Assembly (NCBI RefSeq): GCF_030272615.1
Contig: NC_081410.1
Location: 285,387,957 to 285,451,956, forward strand
Reading direction: 5' to 3'
Origin: Cryptomeria japonica
Lineage: Eukaryota > Streptophyta > Pinopsida > Cupressales > Cupressaceae
Length of the DNA stretch: 64,000 bases
The notes beneath the pieces are model-generated. The model was not told where the DNA came from, made no database searches, and was given only the letters and a program-made list of their open reading frames with translations. The translations under genes and the position numbers were made by a program. This document shows, one piece after another, positions 34,206-46,862 of this stretch (positions within the stretch are counted from its first letter, which is position 1; every line of letters starts with the position of its first letter).

Positions 34206-35870
34206 ATGTAAAGTCTCCCCAAGTGAAAATTGAACCTTATTTAAGTTCCCAACTTTCCTCTATATGGAGAATTGGCCAAGGTTACCAATTTTCCACTTTA
34301 TAGAAATTGTGATTGTGGTGGATAAGATTGTTGTATGGTGAAGGTTGTGGTGGTTGTGGTCTCCATGCTTGGTGCCATGGTTGTGAAGAATATGGGTATT
34401 TTTGTTTCCATTTGGGGTAGTGTGAAGGTTGTTTCCAACCTCCATACTGGATCTAGGTTGATTGAAGAAAGGATTAGATTGACTTGGTCTAGCGGCAAGG
34501 TAATCATTTGTCATCCTAGGTGGCATTGGTCGAGAAAAAGGTTGCCTAGGAGCCATAAAATATGCAGGTTATTTAGAATACTCCATGTTAGGAATACCTA
34601 GAAGAAAAGTCGTTAGGCAAGGGTTCTTGCTGATTTCTTCTAGGGAATATATATTTATCCTATTATATGGGAAATCATCACTACCATGTTTCTTTCGACA
34701 AGTTGGACAGAATATAGCTAGAGCCTTTTTAGCTCCTTCCTACTTCTTACGAGTATAAAGTGTATTAATATGTTTACCCATATATCTTAACAAAACATTT
34801 TTTAGGTCTTCGAGTAATGTACCAAGTTCCCTCTGAGTGATACCTGATGTGCCTCCTCCTATCATGTTGCTTCTTCCCACAAATCCTCATGTTGTTCAAG
34901 TAGATTGAGAATAATTCCTGTGTGCTTCACAAATATATTCAAAATGTACCTTAGAAATATCACCCCCGCCCATAAGAATTAATGTTTCCATAAATCATCC
35001 TGAATTCCCCTAAGAAATAACAATTTAATAGTTTCATTATTCAAACCATTTTGTCGGGCTTGCTGAAGACTGAACAAAAATCGCTCCAAATAGTCTTCCA
35101 TTGTTTCTTCCTCACGTTACATAATGCATAAGATTTCATCTCTTATCTCCTTAGTCTTGAAATACTCTTCATACTTTGTAAGGAAATTTTCCTTCATGTT
35201 GTCCCAAGTGTGGACTAAATGTGATCTGAGACTCATGAACCACCTAGAAGCACTGCATCCTTCAAGGTGGTCGAAATTTTTTTGAGTTTTTTGTTCATCA
35301 TTTTGATAATCATAACTATTACACAACACTTCAAATTCAAATAAAAATATATCAAGATCTTCCATAGTCAGCCCCCTAAATATAGGTTACACAGAGTGAG
35401 GGATGTTTTTCATAGGAGTATCTTCAACAAAGTTGACAATGGGGAACTCAAAATTTATATGATTATTATGTGCAAATACTTTTCCTTTGTTGTTGTTATT
35501 ATTTTTGGCACCCATGTTGTCCTCTAATGCCTAAGGGGTGTACGTGATCGTAAATGGCTTCTCAACAAACTTTCCGTTGCATAGTTCAAAAGCCTCAACA
35601 AATTGTTTGGCAAATTTAGGGGTAATTAACATCTCTTGAGGGAACTCAAGAATTATTTGTGAGATGCTAGACAGAGAGATAATAGAAGGTTCTACAAAAC
35701 ACCTATCCAAATCAGGCTCAACTACCACTTCTTTTGACAATGGATTCTTTTCTGATTTTGGTTTTTCTTATTGTTTTTTATTTTTTGTTTGTGAATTTTC
35801 CCCTACTTCATGTACCTTAACAAATCTACCCTTACTATCTCTAGGTCAATTCATACACCTATATGATCTA
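34206..35870 (-). pseudogene. Element F gag
   Basis: On the minus strand the N-terminus near 35,860 reads RDSKGRFVKVHEV, similar to RRDVLGRFIPSHP of element I at 53,432. The open frame 35,740-35,531 follows (MSKEVVVEPDLDRCF). The retrotransposon-gag domain is clear in 35,365-35,117: MEDLDIFLFEFEVLCNSYDY, CSASRWFMSLRSHLVHTWDN, MKENFLTKYEEYFKTKEI. A His/Asn-rich and Pro-rich tail lies at 34,556-34,260 (MAPRQPFSRPMPPRM). No CCHC knuckle is obvious. Gag is broken by stops and by solo LTR G at its downstream end. Confidence 0.85.
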
Positions 35871-35967
35871 TAACAAAGAAAACTATGGGTAATTATCCAA
35901 ACAAGGTCGACTTTCTCCTTAATGCAATGCTCCTAAGTTCACTAGGATAATGGGCCTTTAACACCAT

Positions 35968-35985
35968 TCCTCGGCAACAGTGCCA
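35968..35985 (-). promoter_or_regulatory. Primer-binding site of element F (tRNA-Asp type)
   Basis: On the minus strand it reads TGGCACTGTTGCCGAGGA, close to TGGCGCCGTTGCCGGGGA, used by many plant non-chromovirus gypsy elements. It is separated from the LTR by three bases. Confidence 0.8.
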
Positions 35986-35988
35986 AAA

Positions 35989-37106
35989 TGATTGGATTAA
36001 ACTATGGATTAATATTGGAGATGAATTATCTTTGGCATTCTATCACATTGGTATATGCATTTAGAATGTTCTTTGGGTATTTCATGGTAGTTTCCTCAGT
36101 TTATCCTTTAATTGCCAATCTAGGACTTCGTAAACTTGTGAATGGTATTGCGGAAAATTACCTAAGGGCCGAAATTAATGAACTAAGTGGGGATGAAATG
36201 CAACTAGCAATTCTTGGAAATAAAGTTCAACTTGGCTTCTGTTTTCTATGGCGACAAGAAGTTAAAATGCGACAGGAAGTTGAAGTGCGACAAGAAGTTG
36301 AATTGCAACAGAAAGATTCACATAATAAGATACAACATAGCTTGAAATAGAAAATATAGTGAATAATTTGCAAAATCTTGAAATAGAGAATAAAGTGAAT
36401 AATCTGTGAAAGTAAATAAACTCCTTATTCTTCAGACTATGGCTATATTTCATAGAAAGTTGATCACATATATTACAGTTCTTTTACTTAACACCAAATC
36501 AATTACATAAGCCAATTTGTCAATGATTCTCACACTCGAAAAGAAATCAAACCAAATCACAACACATTGGAAAACATATTCAACTGAAATGAAATTGCAA
36601 GAAATATAAACTCTAATTAAAACATAAAACAATCTCACCAAGATTCCCAAGAGGGGGCCCTTCCTGCGATTCACAAGGTGAGTGGAAAGAGAATGGTTAT
36701 GCTAACTTAAGCCATGAACAATGGATAATAATAGTATATGGTTTTGGCCACAAGCCACAATCCCAAAATAGTTGTAAAATAGTTTTTGTTTGAAAATACA
36801 AAAATAAAAGAAAACGGTCCCTCCACACATTCAACCCACATTTTGCCACTCCTTCATGACCTTCAAGATTTATCGTCCACATGGATGATTCCTTCACCAT
36901 ATTCAGTTCTTATAGAAGGTTATTCAAATTATATCATTAGTTCAATGGTTTTAGTATGTTGGAAACATTCTTTTATCTCTTAAAAACATATTAAATATTC
37001 TTTATTTCCTAACAATCAATGGCAAAAGGACTTAGGAAAAAGGCAAAGAATGGAAGTGGAATGAAAGAAAAAGGGTATAGAAATGAAACATGTTTTACAC
37101 CCATCA
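35989..37106 (-). repeat. 5' LTR of element F
   Basis: It runs from tgattggattaaactatgg (35,989) to acacccatca (37,106) and is the uninterrupted version of the split LTR at 18,418-18,956 plus 25,816-26,190. Around 36,254-36,310 there are imperfect tandem repeats of an 18-base unit, gaagttgaagtgcgacaa. Confidence 0.9.
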
Positions 37107-39240
37107 ACTCTGATAGTAATTTGATAGCACTTCATTACTTTATCAACCTACAAAACAAGTTATGAAACAATTTTACAAGATCTTAATTTATAAACAATCT
37201 AGATTTGAGAATACCATATGGTATCTCAAAATCAAAGGCAAACCCACCTACAAAAGCCATATGCCCCACCAACTAGGAATCCTATAAACATAGTAAAATT
37301 AATAAATGATAACATAGCCTTTACGTGGGTCTCTAGCTCATAGCCAATTAAATTTGGTCAATCTCAAGTGCTTTAACAACTTTGATAGGTAATATGCACA
37401 ATATACAACTTTGAGTGCCCAACTATGGAAGACATGCAAATGAAATTTATCAACATGCACAGACATGGAAGTCCAACTTTACCCCACTCCAAAAGTGGAC
37501 ACCCAAATTGAATATTTTAGAAATATGCTTTGTAATCTTCATTGATGACTAGGTCCACCTGTATGATTGCAATTACAATTTGTCATATTAAAATAATTTT
37601 TTCATACATGACCCTAGGTGTCCAAGTACCCATTCTAAGGGTCATGAATATACATGAAATTGACTTAGGATTTCCATATTAATATCACCTATCCTAACAA
37701 TATTTAACAATAATTTTGTGAAAATTGTTTAATTGCAAGTTTCAAGTTCTCCCTAGTTGTGTCCCCACCGAACTAGCTTTACAAATATAAGAAAAATATT
37801 AAAAAAAAAGTGTACAACAAGCATAAGATGATATGGTTTAATAAATGCTACTAGAGCTCTCTCATAAATACTGAGTGTAAGTTCCTTCACAACTCCTACA
37901 TGATATCCAATATATTTTCAAATGAATGAATGATTTTTCCTAAATACAATATAACACATAAATCAACATTAATGTGCATTAGTTTAGCTCACAATGATTG
38001 ATAAAATATCAACAATTTGTTTAAATTTGATTTTTTAATTTTAAAATTTCAAGCTTGAAATCTAGAAGTGTGGGAGTGACTTGGATCAAATCAACACTCC
38101 TAGATTTTATACAAGGTGACAAATGGTAAGTTTATGGACAAAGATTAAATTAGTTGGAAACAATGATATGGTGATATAGATGTGCTAATATCATGATAAA
38201 AATCACTTGTAAGCTATTTATGTTGAGAGACATTTTTAGTCCTAGAATAAAGAGAAAAGAACATGTAAATACAATCTTTTTGTTTGTTTGCAAATATAGG
38301 GCAAGCATATTGTTGATGGTGTTTTTATGCACAATTGACCATAGAATAAATTATTGAATACTCTCTTTCTATTACTACTTATCTTTGATTAAAAAAAATG
38401 AAAAAGGAGCAAGGTTTAGGGATGCTATGCTAAGACTAAGAATGCAAGACAATTGACAACTTAAAGTGAGCTCAACTATGCTTTACTTTGAAATGTTATA
38501 AACATATCCATAATGCTAGTGCAATCTTCTAGGGGTATCTTGGTGTTTTTTAAATCACTACCATAAGAATAGATACCTTCAAGATGAAGCATATTAATTA
38601 TGGAATAGCAATTGAAGTTAAACTTTGGTTAAATTGAGTTTAGTTGACTACACAAGATACTTCACCATCGATGGAGTACTATTAGTATGAAGAATGAGCT
38701 TCACTATAAATCATGTACATGCATGTTTCACTCATATAAAACACAAAGAAAATTTTATTCTAGTTTTTTTTCAAATATTAACTTCTCATAAAAGGACGAA
38801 GAAACAAGAAAATGCTCCAAAACTCAATAACTCATCAACACTTCAATGATTTTATTAATTTATGTAGCATTGAGAAACAATTCTTCAAAATTATTCTAAT
38901 TGACCCCTTACAAATGAAAATAGATGAGCTTATATAGATCTCTCAATTACAATTAATGGCCAAGATTAAATCAGAATCGGGGAACTGGATTTTACCACCT
39001 AAACCCTAATTAGGGTTTCTTACAACAAAATACCTAATTTTTTGCAAATTATTGAATACCAGCCAATGGGAATGTGACATCCATTTGGCACAAATACAAG
39101 GAAAAATCCTCCAATAAGAAAATTGATGCCACATAGGGTCATAATAAACTATCTTCTAGAATTGTGTTTCTTGTATCCTTTCATCTTTTGGAAAATTCAA
39201 TGAATCTAGATGTCATTGATTCAAACTCAGTTATTGGAAC
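37107..39240. other. Decayed AT-rich spacer; possible LTR remnant near 38,750-38,960
   Basis: No coding sequence is supported. On the minus strand, gagatctatataagctc near 38,945-38,929 is a good TATA-box context of the sort found in LTRs, which could make 38,750-39,000 the edge of an old LTR. taaaccctaattagggttt near 38,999-39,017 is a short palindrome of the CCCTAA motif. Confidence 0.35.
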
Positions 39241-39249
39241 TACTGGTAG

Positions 39250-40240
39250 GTTCTTGAATTGTTCTTCCAAGTAATTGACTTCATCCAAGCTCGAAGAAAA
39301 GGTTGTCTCCCATTCTGGCCCATAATCTATTATTTTTTGGCAAGCATTGTGAATGAGTGGATATCATCCAACCTCCTTTTGGAAGGTGATCGTATGTTCC
39401 AAAGAAAATGTTCTTCACATGCTCAGCTAGCTGATCGATATCAATATCAATTCATTCATTCTTCTCTTTCTTAAGAATCATATTAGCCACTTTCAAGATA
39501 TTTTCATGTATCAAAATTATTGCTTGATCAATTTGGGTGCATCCACCACTAATATCTTCAAAAATGACTTTCCTCATGTGAAGCAAATTACACCACTATT
39601 GGAAATTAGGTGATTGTCTGTGTTTCAATACTCCTTCGTTCACCATATTCTACTTTGGCATCTTCATCATTACTACAATATGGGTATGGTAAAATCTCTG
39701 GTGTAGAAAAAGTATCATATGCTATCATGAGTGATTGAGTTATTTCAAGGATTCACATAGTTCTATCAAATATTGTCACTAGTTCCTCTATGAATGCATT
39801 TGCCTTTCAAAAGTCTTATTAATCCAAGTATTCATCAGTTGTTCTGAAGCTTTCATCTTTTCAAAGTCATCAAGTGAATCTGGGGGATGCAATGGTGGCG
39901 GCGTAGCTAAAGGATCATGTTTCCTTAGCGGTTGCTTGAGTTGTTGGAGATAACTTCTCAATACTTTGTTTTCCTTTTCCAACTTCTTATTCTTTTCTAC
40001 TTCCAACTTTAGCATGTCATAAACTATCTTCACTATCTCATTCATGTCTTCGAATGCCTAATTAGTGGTGGGAGGACTTAAATCAATAGTCTCAAAGTCA
40101 TATTCCTCTATCATGATCTCATATTTGGGCTTATCTACTCTTGGAGTGGCAATCTGTATTATTCTGGATCCTTCACTATCTCTTGTCATCTTTGACATCT
40201 TCATTGCCTTTTTCTTTTTAGTCTCTTGAGTTTTATTTAG
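39250..40240 (-). pseudogene. Coiled-coil ORF of an unidentified retroelement
   Basis: I do not recognise the family. On the minus strand the reading begins near 40,190 with DSEGSRIIQIATPRVDKPKY and EIMIEEYDFETIDLSPPTTN, a stop, then an open 85-codon frame (40,045-39,788). That frame has a coiled coil (KLEVEKNKKLEKENKVLRSY) and a Pro-rich turn (LATPPPLHPPDSLDDF). Other frames continue with coherent protein (ILEITQSLMIAYDTFSTPEI near 39,730; FEDISGGCTQIDQAIILIHE near 39,560; LAEHVKNIFFGTYDHLPKGG near 39,390). It is thus one frameshifted ORF of about 330 codons. Its setting among retroelements suggests an accessory ORF; no pol is adjacent. Confidence 0.45.
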
Positions 40241-40249
40241 GAGGATACC

Positions 40250-41851
40250 TAACTCAATGATATCTTCTTGTTCTTGTTATCACTAAATCTTGCACCCTTT
40301 GCTAAGCTATCAAATTATCAACCTTGTGACACATGGGAATATTCTCAGTCTATGGGTAACCTGTAATGAGAATGAACCTCTAGAGTAAGCTGGCTCTTGA
40401 TGATACTTCACCTAGAATAAATTTTGCAGAGGAAAGGGTGAGGATGAAACATGAAAATAAAACACTAACTCCTAAAGGTGATGCACCAAAAATGATGATT
40501 TGAAACTTGCACAACTGGCTAACACACAATTTAACCAGTAACAAAAATTTCTTTTGCATAACTCAGAGACACATAATTTTTGCACCAAAAATTTATAGGA
40601 AGACTAAAACAAAAGAGTCTTAGTAGGAGAAGGATTCTTTCTCACAACTTGAGACTAATTTTATCACTGGCACAACCTATAACCTGCAAATATGTATGTA
40701 TATTTACATAAAGGTACTAATATGATGTATAATTATAAGGATAAGATATTTCACATGAAATTGCATCAATCAACAAGAACACAATATCAAAAAAATAAGA
40801 AGGGCAAAACTACTCTATTACTGTCTAAAAGGTGTTACAATGTTTTGTAAATTCCTAAAAACTAAGTTACAAACTTATCAATTCTGTCAAAACAACTCTA
40901 AAAAATTTACAAGTAGCAAGAAGTGAACTAATCAAAACTAACTTCAAAAATGAAGTGAACATACTTATTCTTTTTCCAAGTAGTTACAAAATTATAGGCA
41001 TCACCAACCTCCTTGGTTGTGCATAACATAAAAGCCTATTTTTGAGCCTCTAAAACCACCTCAAAATGACTCCAAAATGGAGAAAAAGTCAAATTTGAGC
41101 ATTTCCACCATAATGACTCCTCAAAAATGCTTTAACCCTCTCAAATTATCTGCAAAACAGTTCCTAGATACCCTTTGTATGTCTACAATTGTTCCTTACT
41201 CCCCTATATACTCTCACACTCATAAATTTTGCAACAATAACCTTCAATAACTCCCTTGACTCATAGACCAAATGTAAATAAGAAAAACATTTAATAAAGT
41301 GATTTATTAATTACCAATTTAATAAATATTTATCTTCTTACATTTTACACCTATAAAAAAACCATAATAAAACATTAAATAAAGTGATTAATACACAAGC
41401 ATAATCACTTTATCGAATGCTCTTTTACATTCAAATTTGATGCAAGGCAAAAAATAAAGTTGCACTCACGTAGGGGTATTTGTTTGTGGAGAAAATATAT
41501 TTAAAACACAGACAAAACATGCCTTATTTGATTAAATATGCTTTAGGGTAAATAAAAACCTTAAAGCAACATTTCATATGTTTGTTCAATGCATCTCTTT
41601 GTTTCTATGAGGTTGTTGCCATGGCTTTCTGTTCTTAAAGGTTTTAAGGGTTTCTAGATTTTTTTTGGAATTTGAAGGTAGGTTGAATGCAACATTCATG
41701 CCACCAAAGGTAAGTTCTATGTATGGGAAAAACAATGCTTTCTTGAACTCCATCTATGATATCAAATAGTGGCCATATAATCATTATGGAATGTGCAACT
41801 TTTCCTTGATCAATTTCGAGATCCATTTTAATAGTTAATGTGCTTGATATC
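40250..41851. other. Decayed spacer, no gene supported
   Basis: AT-rich, with short direct repeats of aataaagtgatt at 41,295-41,395 and a minus-strand TATA-like gagtatatagggga near 41,203-41,216. The 60-codon minus frame at 41,826-41,644 is not recognisable, and an overlapping frame looks equally protein-like. Confidence 0.4.
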
Positions 41852-43204
41852 TATTGACTATTTTCATTTCAACCTTAGGCATGAAGATTATTGATCTGAG
41901 AGATTTTATATTGGCTAAAACCTTGAGGGAAAACCTCTTTTTGAGCCCTAAAACCTTAAACCCTAAGTGTTAAGGCTTTTAAGCCCTTTTAAATCGTTTT
42001 GGGCTTTATTTTCAAATCAAGGATTGATTGGCCTGGGCAGTCAAGTCACTAAAGATCCACCAGCTGGAAGGTTTAAGTCCATGGTGGGACCGGTTTATTA
42101 TTTTCCTCCTATTGGCTAGTGGGGTCCTCAACCTTTTCAGCATAGCTTATCAAGGGCCGTAGCGATGAATAAACCTCTTGCCAAAGGGATCCATCTTGGC
42201 AAAAAGGTTGAGGTCCAGCACAACAAGACCCAACATGTCATGACCATGTCATAGTCCATTGTGGGACCCAACCTATAGGAGATAGAGAAGGGCCTTTTTG
42301 GCCACACTATTGAGGGCAACAAAGGCAAAAATGTTTCTGGTCGAAAAGCCATGTCTTTTCAAAAGGGCCAAAGGGCATAGAGGGTCCCGCGTGATACATC
42401 ATCCCAAGTGGACAATTTAGTGGCTACTAGGTGGTCTTGGTAGACACCTGGATATCTTCCAGAGCATTGTGTATAGGCATATTAGATCATCTTATTGATT
42501 TGATCTCCATTCTGATATTTTATAACTTAACCCTAGTAGGGTTAGGGTTTCTAATTGCAATTCATCATGACTCATGCCTAAAATACAAAGGCAATTTTGT
42601 AGCATGTCTCAAGGTCTTCTTTTCTTTCTTCTACAAAAAAATTATGTTTCTCTGCATATGTAAATTTGCCTTGCCTTGCATTAATAAAATTTACTCCTTT
42701 TTCTTTCATTTAGTTTGGATTATTTGTGTAATGTGTTACCTTCTTGTTTAAATGCATTCTCATTTGTTTCTTTTGGCTTTAGTGATTGTGTTAATCACTC
42801 TTTGGATTTCATCTGTAGACCAAATCAGTCTCTCTGCCACCCTACAAGAATTATAACCTTCACTCACCCTTAGGAGAATAATTAGGATAGGATTGTGTGC
42901 ATCCTTGGGTAATTTTATTAGTGTTATGAGAAATCATAGGCAGAGAAGATCAAATCCAATCTAGGTGCAAACATCTTTTCCCCTTTCAAGCATCTCTTCT
43001 TCCCCCTTTTCCCCTTCAACAAATAGATTAGGTTTTATTTTGTGTTGAGTTAGATCAACACCTACATCTAATTGGAAAGGAAGCCAACCTTGTCTGAAGA
43101 ATTAGCCTGAGCAACTATGCAAGGTACCACACTTGGAGGTTATTTCAATGTGTCACAAGATTGGTGATCAAGGTTGTTCATCAAGAGGGTACACTTTTGT
43201 GACA
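41852..43204 (+). repeat. Element H 5' LTR
   Basis: The start is set by homology with the 3' copy (tattgactatttt here, tgttgactatttc at 51,488). The end, ttttgtgaca, lies just before the primer site. It carries long plus-strand blocks shared with 51,488-52,033. Confidence 0.75.
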
Positions 43205-43212
43205 ATAGTTTC

Positions 43213-43230
43213 TGGCATGCCTGGTGGGAC
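43213..43230 (+). promoter_or_regulatory. Primer-binding site of element H
   Basis: TGGCATGCCTGGTGGGAC lies nine bases after the LTR end. It has the TGGC...TGGGA layout of plant gypsy primer sites; I cannot assign the tRNA with confidence. Confidence 0.6.
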
Positions 43231-43364
43231 ACACATTTCAACTCCTTGCTCAGAATCTAGTGCTTCTCTTAGCAATTCAACCTTCAGAGGAAATCAATAA
43301 AAGCACTTGGCCACTCTGAGGTAAAAATTCAATCTCTTGGTGATGACCAGTTGCCACTTTCATG

Positions 43365-44062
43365 CCAAGAAATCAAACTAGAGCATCTTCTAGAGGTAAT
43401 TTCCAAAACATTGAGCTTTCAAGTTCTATCTCTAGGAGAAGAAGGGGTAGACATTCTCTATCACCTATTAGGGGAACCCAAGATGATGTATCTACACCCC
43501 TAAGATCCCATTCTATCCCTCCATTTACAAGGTTATCATAGCCTATAGGCCCTACAATTCATATCAATAGGCTACTATTCCCTATGGTAGTTCCTAGAGT
43601 ACATGCATTTGTCACCTTTAATGGTGGCAGTCCTTTGGTGTTAGCCCAAAAGGATGACATTCAAGTAGCAGCACTAAAGGTTATACCATTTTTTTATTGG
43701 AGAAACTTCTATTACCCCAGCTGAACACATCCAAGATGTTGCAAGCATCTGCACTATGTTTGATGTCACAGAGGATAAAATAGTAGTAAGGCTTCTTGCC
43801 TCATAATTTAAAGGAAAATCCCTACAATGGTATAGGGGTTTAGCTATTGGCTCCATTCACAATTGGGATGAATTAGGAGAGTGGATATGTAAGAATTTTG
43901 AGGATAAAAGTGACCATTTGTCACTGGTTGAGCATATAACAACTATAAAAAGATCTCATCATGAGTTTATGGGAGACTTCATGATAGGGAGAATCCCAAA
44001 GGAGGACCAATTAAAGCTAAGTATAATATTCTTGTTAAGAGACTCCTTCAAATGAGAGAGGA
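43365..44062 (+). pseudogene. Element H gag, first part
   Basis: After an Arg/Ser-rich N-terminus (SISRRRRGRHSLSPIRG near 43,425-43,475) the retrotransposon-gag domain is readable. FFIGETSITPAEHIQDVASI lies near 43,690, TMFDVTEDKIVVRLLAS follows, then FKGKSLQWYRGLAIGSIHNW and DELGEWICKNFEDKSDHLS near 43,870-43,920. The KG.A..W(Y/F)..L....I.(T/N)W motif is diagnostic for plant gypsy gag. One TAA and two frame changes are present. It breaks off near 44,062 (KRLLQMREER) and resumes near 45,965. Confidence 0.75.
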
Positions 44063-44064
44063 AA

Positions 44065-45950
44065 GGTTTTGGTTTTCTAGGTAAGGTCCACTTTCAATTT
44101 TCACAAGCTTCACTCAACCCAAAACTTCCTCCTTGAGTTCTTCCCATCATTTGTTCATACACTTGCTCAAACTCAAACTACCATGCTCACTTACTCAACA
44201 CTTACTCAAACACTTACTATAGGTCTAAACCCAAAATATAAAACTTTGATCATATTGAGGTGTTGGGAGGTTTCCTTGAGTGTTTTCAAATTGTTTCCAA
44301 TGGTTCTTCAAGATCATTCAACCTTGCACAAATCGGGTTCACACTTTTTGCAAAACAGGGCTAAAAGGCCTACTAACCGTGGAGGGCTAATTGTCACTTT
44401 TTTTCTTACCTAGCCCAATGATGGCAATTTGCACCAACAAAATTGTTTTGGATGATGTGTTAGAGGTCTAAAATCAAATATTTTTTAGGTCTTAGGCTCC
44501 ATGAATCAGGTTTAGTGACTGTCCTCCATTTTAGGCTTAAATGTAGGGTTTAGTGAGGGTTTTCAAGCTTGCTTTATCAAATACACTTCTCCTTCATGAA
44601 CCAAGGCCTAAAATTGACCATTGGGCTCTGCCACACCTTGGAGATCACTGTTCAAACACTTCCCACTTGTCATTTTGCCAAATACTTGGCATACTAGCTG
44701 TAAAAGATGACAAAAACAGTCATTTTCACTATTTTTCTGACTTTTCATTGTTATTTCTGCATAATGGAGGGTTAGAACTTCTCAAATGCTTGCACCAAAA
44801 CATATATAAACCTTTTATCAACAAGTTAACTCTTCCTTGAACAAGTATGGTGAAGACTTCATGCATAGAAAGTTTCAAAGACAATCTTGGGGCCAAAAAC
44901 CAATATATTTCCCAAAACGGGGAGTTCGCTGCCCTTTACAAATAGTGATACTTTATAATGCACAAATGGATAAACCAAGGTGATCCAATCCCTTAAAAAT
45001 TCTTTGAGGATAGGTGCAGACCTCTGTCCATATTTTTTTCAATACATGATGCTTAGAATCCAAATTTTGAGCATAAAGGAAGAACATTAGCCAAGTTAGA
45101 CAACTTGCCTAATAAGTGCTCAAATTCACCTTTTCAATCACAAGTGACAGCAAAAACTTAAAATACAATATGTAAAAAGGTCCAAATTGATCTCCAAGGT
45201 TCATTTTTGCTTGGTTACCCATGGAGACCAAGTGTTTCAACCCATTTTCCTCAAAACCCCAGTTCAGGGCAACGAACTGGCAAAAACTAAAAGATTTTTT
45301 TTTGTTAAACCAAAACATAGTAAAAAACCTAACAAAAATAATGAAAAACCTTCATAAAACCATGACACAAACTCCCATGAAAGAACAGTATGGAAATATT
45401 GCTCTGTACGGGCCGTTACAACAGATTAAGCTTAAAAAGCATGAAAAATAGTCATATTTCATTAATTTCCTCTTGCTAATACAAAGCCAACCTATTTACA
45501 ATGTTTGAAGTGTCCTTATATAGGAAAAATCAAACCATTTCAACCCTTATGGTGTCCATAACTACCTTGTAGAGTGATTTTACAAATTTTCTCACTTTTT
45601 GTCAAAATGCTGCTTGACAACATTGGCAATTTTTGACTCTTAGTGCATTTTTGACCTACAAGACAAATATCTTCCACCTAACAATTTGAGAAGGTGTCAA
45701 ATCAATAAATACACCTACTCCAAGTCCTTTCTAGGCTTGTTACAAGGTTTTGAGCATATTTTCACTATAATGCCATTTTTGGCTTACAAGGCACTATGGG
45801 CCAAAACTGGAAAGAAAACTTGAGAAAAACTATCTAAACACTCTAAGATAAACCTAAACCATAATGAAACATAAAAGACACACTTGGACTCTTAAAATAG
45901 TCCTTTATTCAATTCATGATCCCATCAAGATCAAACAAGCCAAAATTGTG
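44065..45950 (-). mobile_element. Probable solo LTR inserted antisense in element H gag
   Basis: About 1.9 kb of non-coding DNA separates two halves of gag. On the minus strand a TATA box cctatataagg lies at 45,514-45,524, upstream of AT-rich leader-like sequence, suggesting an antisense solo LTR. Exact ends are not resolved; aaggt near 44,063 and 45,952 is a possible but weak duplication. Confidence 0.45.
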
Positions 45951-45954
45951 AAGG

Positions 45955-46850
45955 TGCTCATGCACCACTTCAACTACAGATTTCAGAAAACATGGGATAG
46001 GATCCCAATGTTGGTGAAGCCATCTTCAAATAATGCATTTTTGTATTTTATTAGGGCTCTAAATAGTGACATTTCCACTATGATAGAGTCACTAGGAGGA
46101 AATGGCTTATGAGGATCTTATGATGCTCCCATTAAGGTAGACAATTGTCTGATATAGGTGGGGAAGTTGTCTCCTAGGCCTCTAATGCCCTTGTTCCCAG
46201 AGGCTCCTACACAACAACCTAATTTGGCACCAATACCAATGAAATCAACAAGTCAATTTCTTACACCTGCACTGAATCCTCAATCCTTAGAGATTCAAGA
46301 GCTTTGATCAGAAATCAAGACCATGCAGGGATTTGGGAATGAACTAGTTTCAATCAAAAGATAGATGCCACATGCTAACAAAGGTCCCTACTAACCATCA
46401 AATTAGAATTATTACTAGAGGTCTAACTTTCAAGGAAAAAATCAATGGAGTAATGCTAGACCCTTGAATATTTTAAATCTTACGGCTGCAAGTACCTCAA
46501 GAGCATTGGTACCAATGCAAAACTCTCTTGCTCAAGAGAAAGAATTGTGCAATCAATGCAATCAGCTTCATAATCAGACCTCATGTTAGAATGGTAAGTT
46601 TTCTTAGACCTTAATGGCACAAAATGAGCTGAATACATCAGGACAACAACAATTTGGTGATTATCCAAACCATCCACAGGTAGATTCCTCTTTCATGAAT
46701 TGGAAGGAGGTTGAATTCTATGGTATAAATTAGATAAATAGTGACCCTATTGCTAAAAATACAAGATCCAAAAGGAGGGCCATAGATCCTAATACAACTA
46801 CCATAGTAGTTGAAGCTTCATAAGATTCTATACAAACTACAATACCTAAG
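45955..46850 (+). pseudogene. Element H gag, second part
   Basis: HFNYRFQKTWDRIPMLVKPS and NNAFLYFIRALNSDISTMIE (45,968-46,090) continue the gag domain (the F..RFQK.WDRIP block). Pro/Gln-rich and Asn-rich linker sequence follows to about 46,850 with TAG/TGA stops. A frame near 46,545 gives CNQCNQLHNQTSC, possibly a relic of a zinc knuckle but not convincing. Confidence 0.6.
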
Positions 46851-46862
46851 ACTCCTGACAAG

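Noticed and set aside
38999-39017. Telomere signal from aaaccctaattagggttt
   Set aside because: A single short palindrome, not an array.
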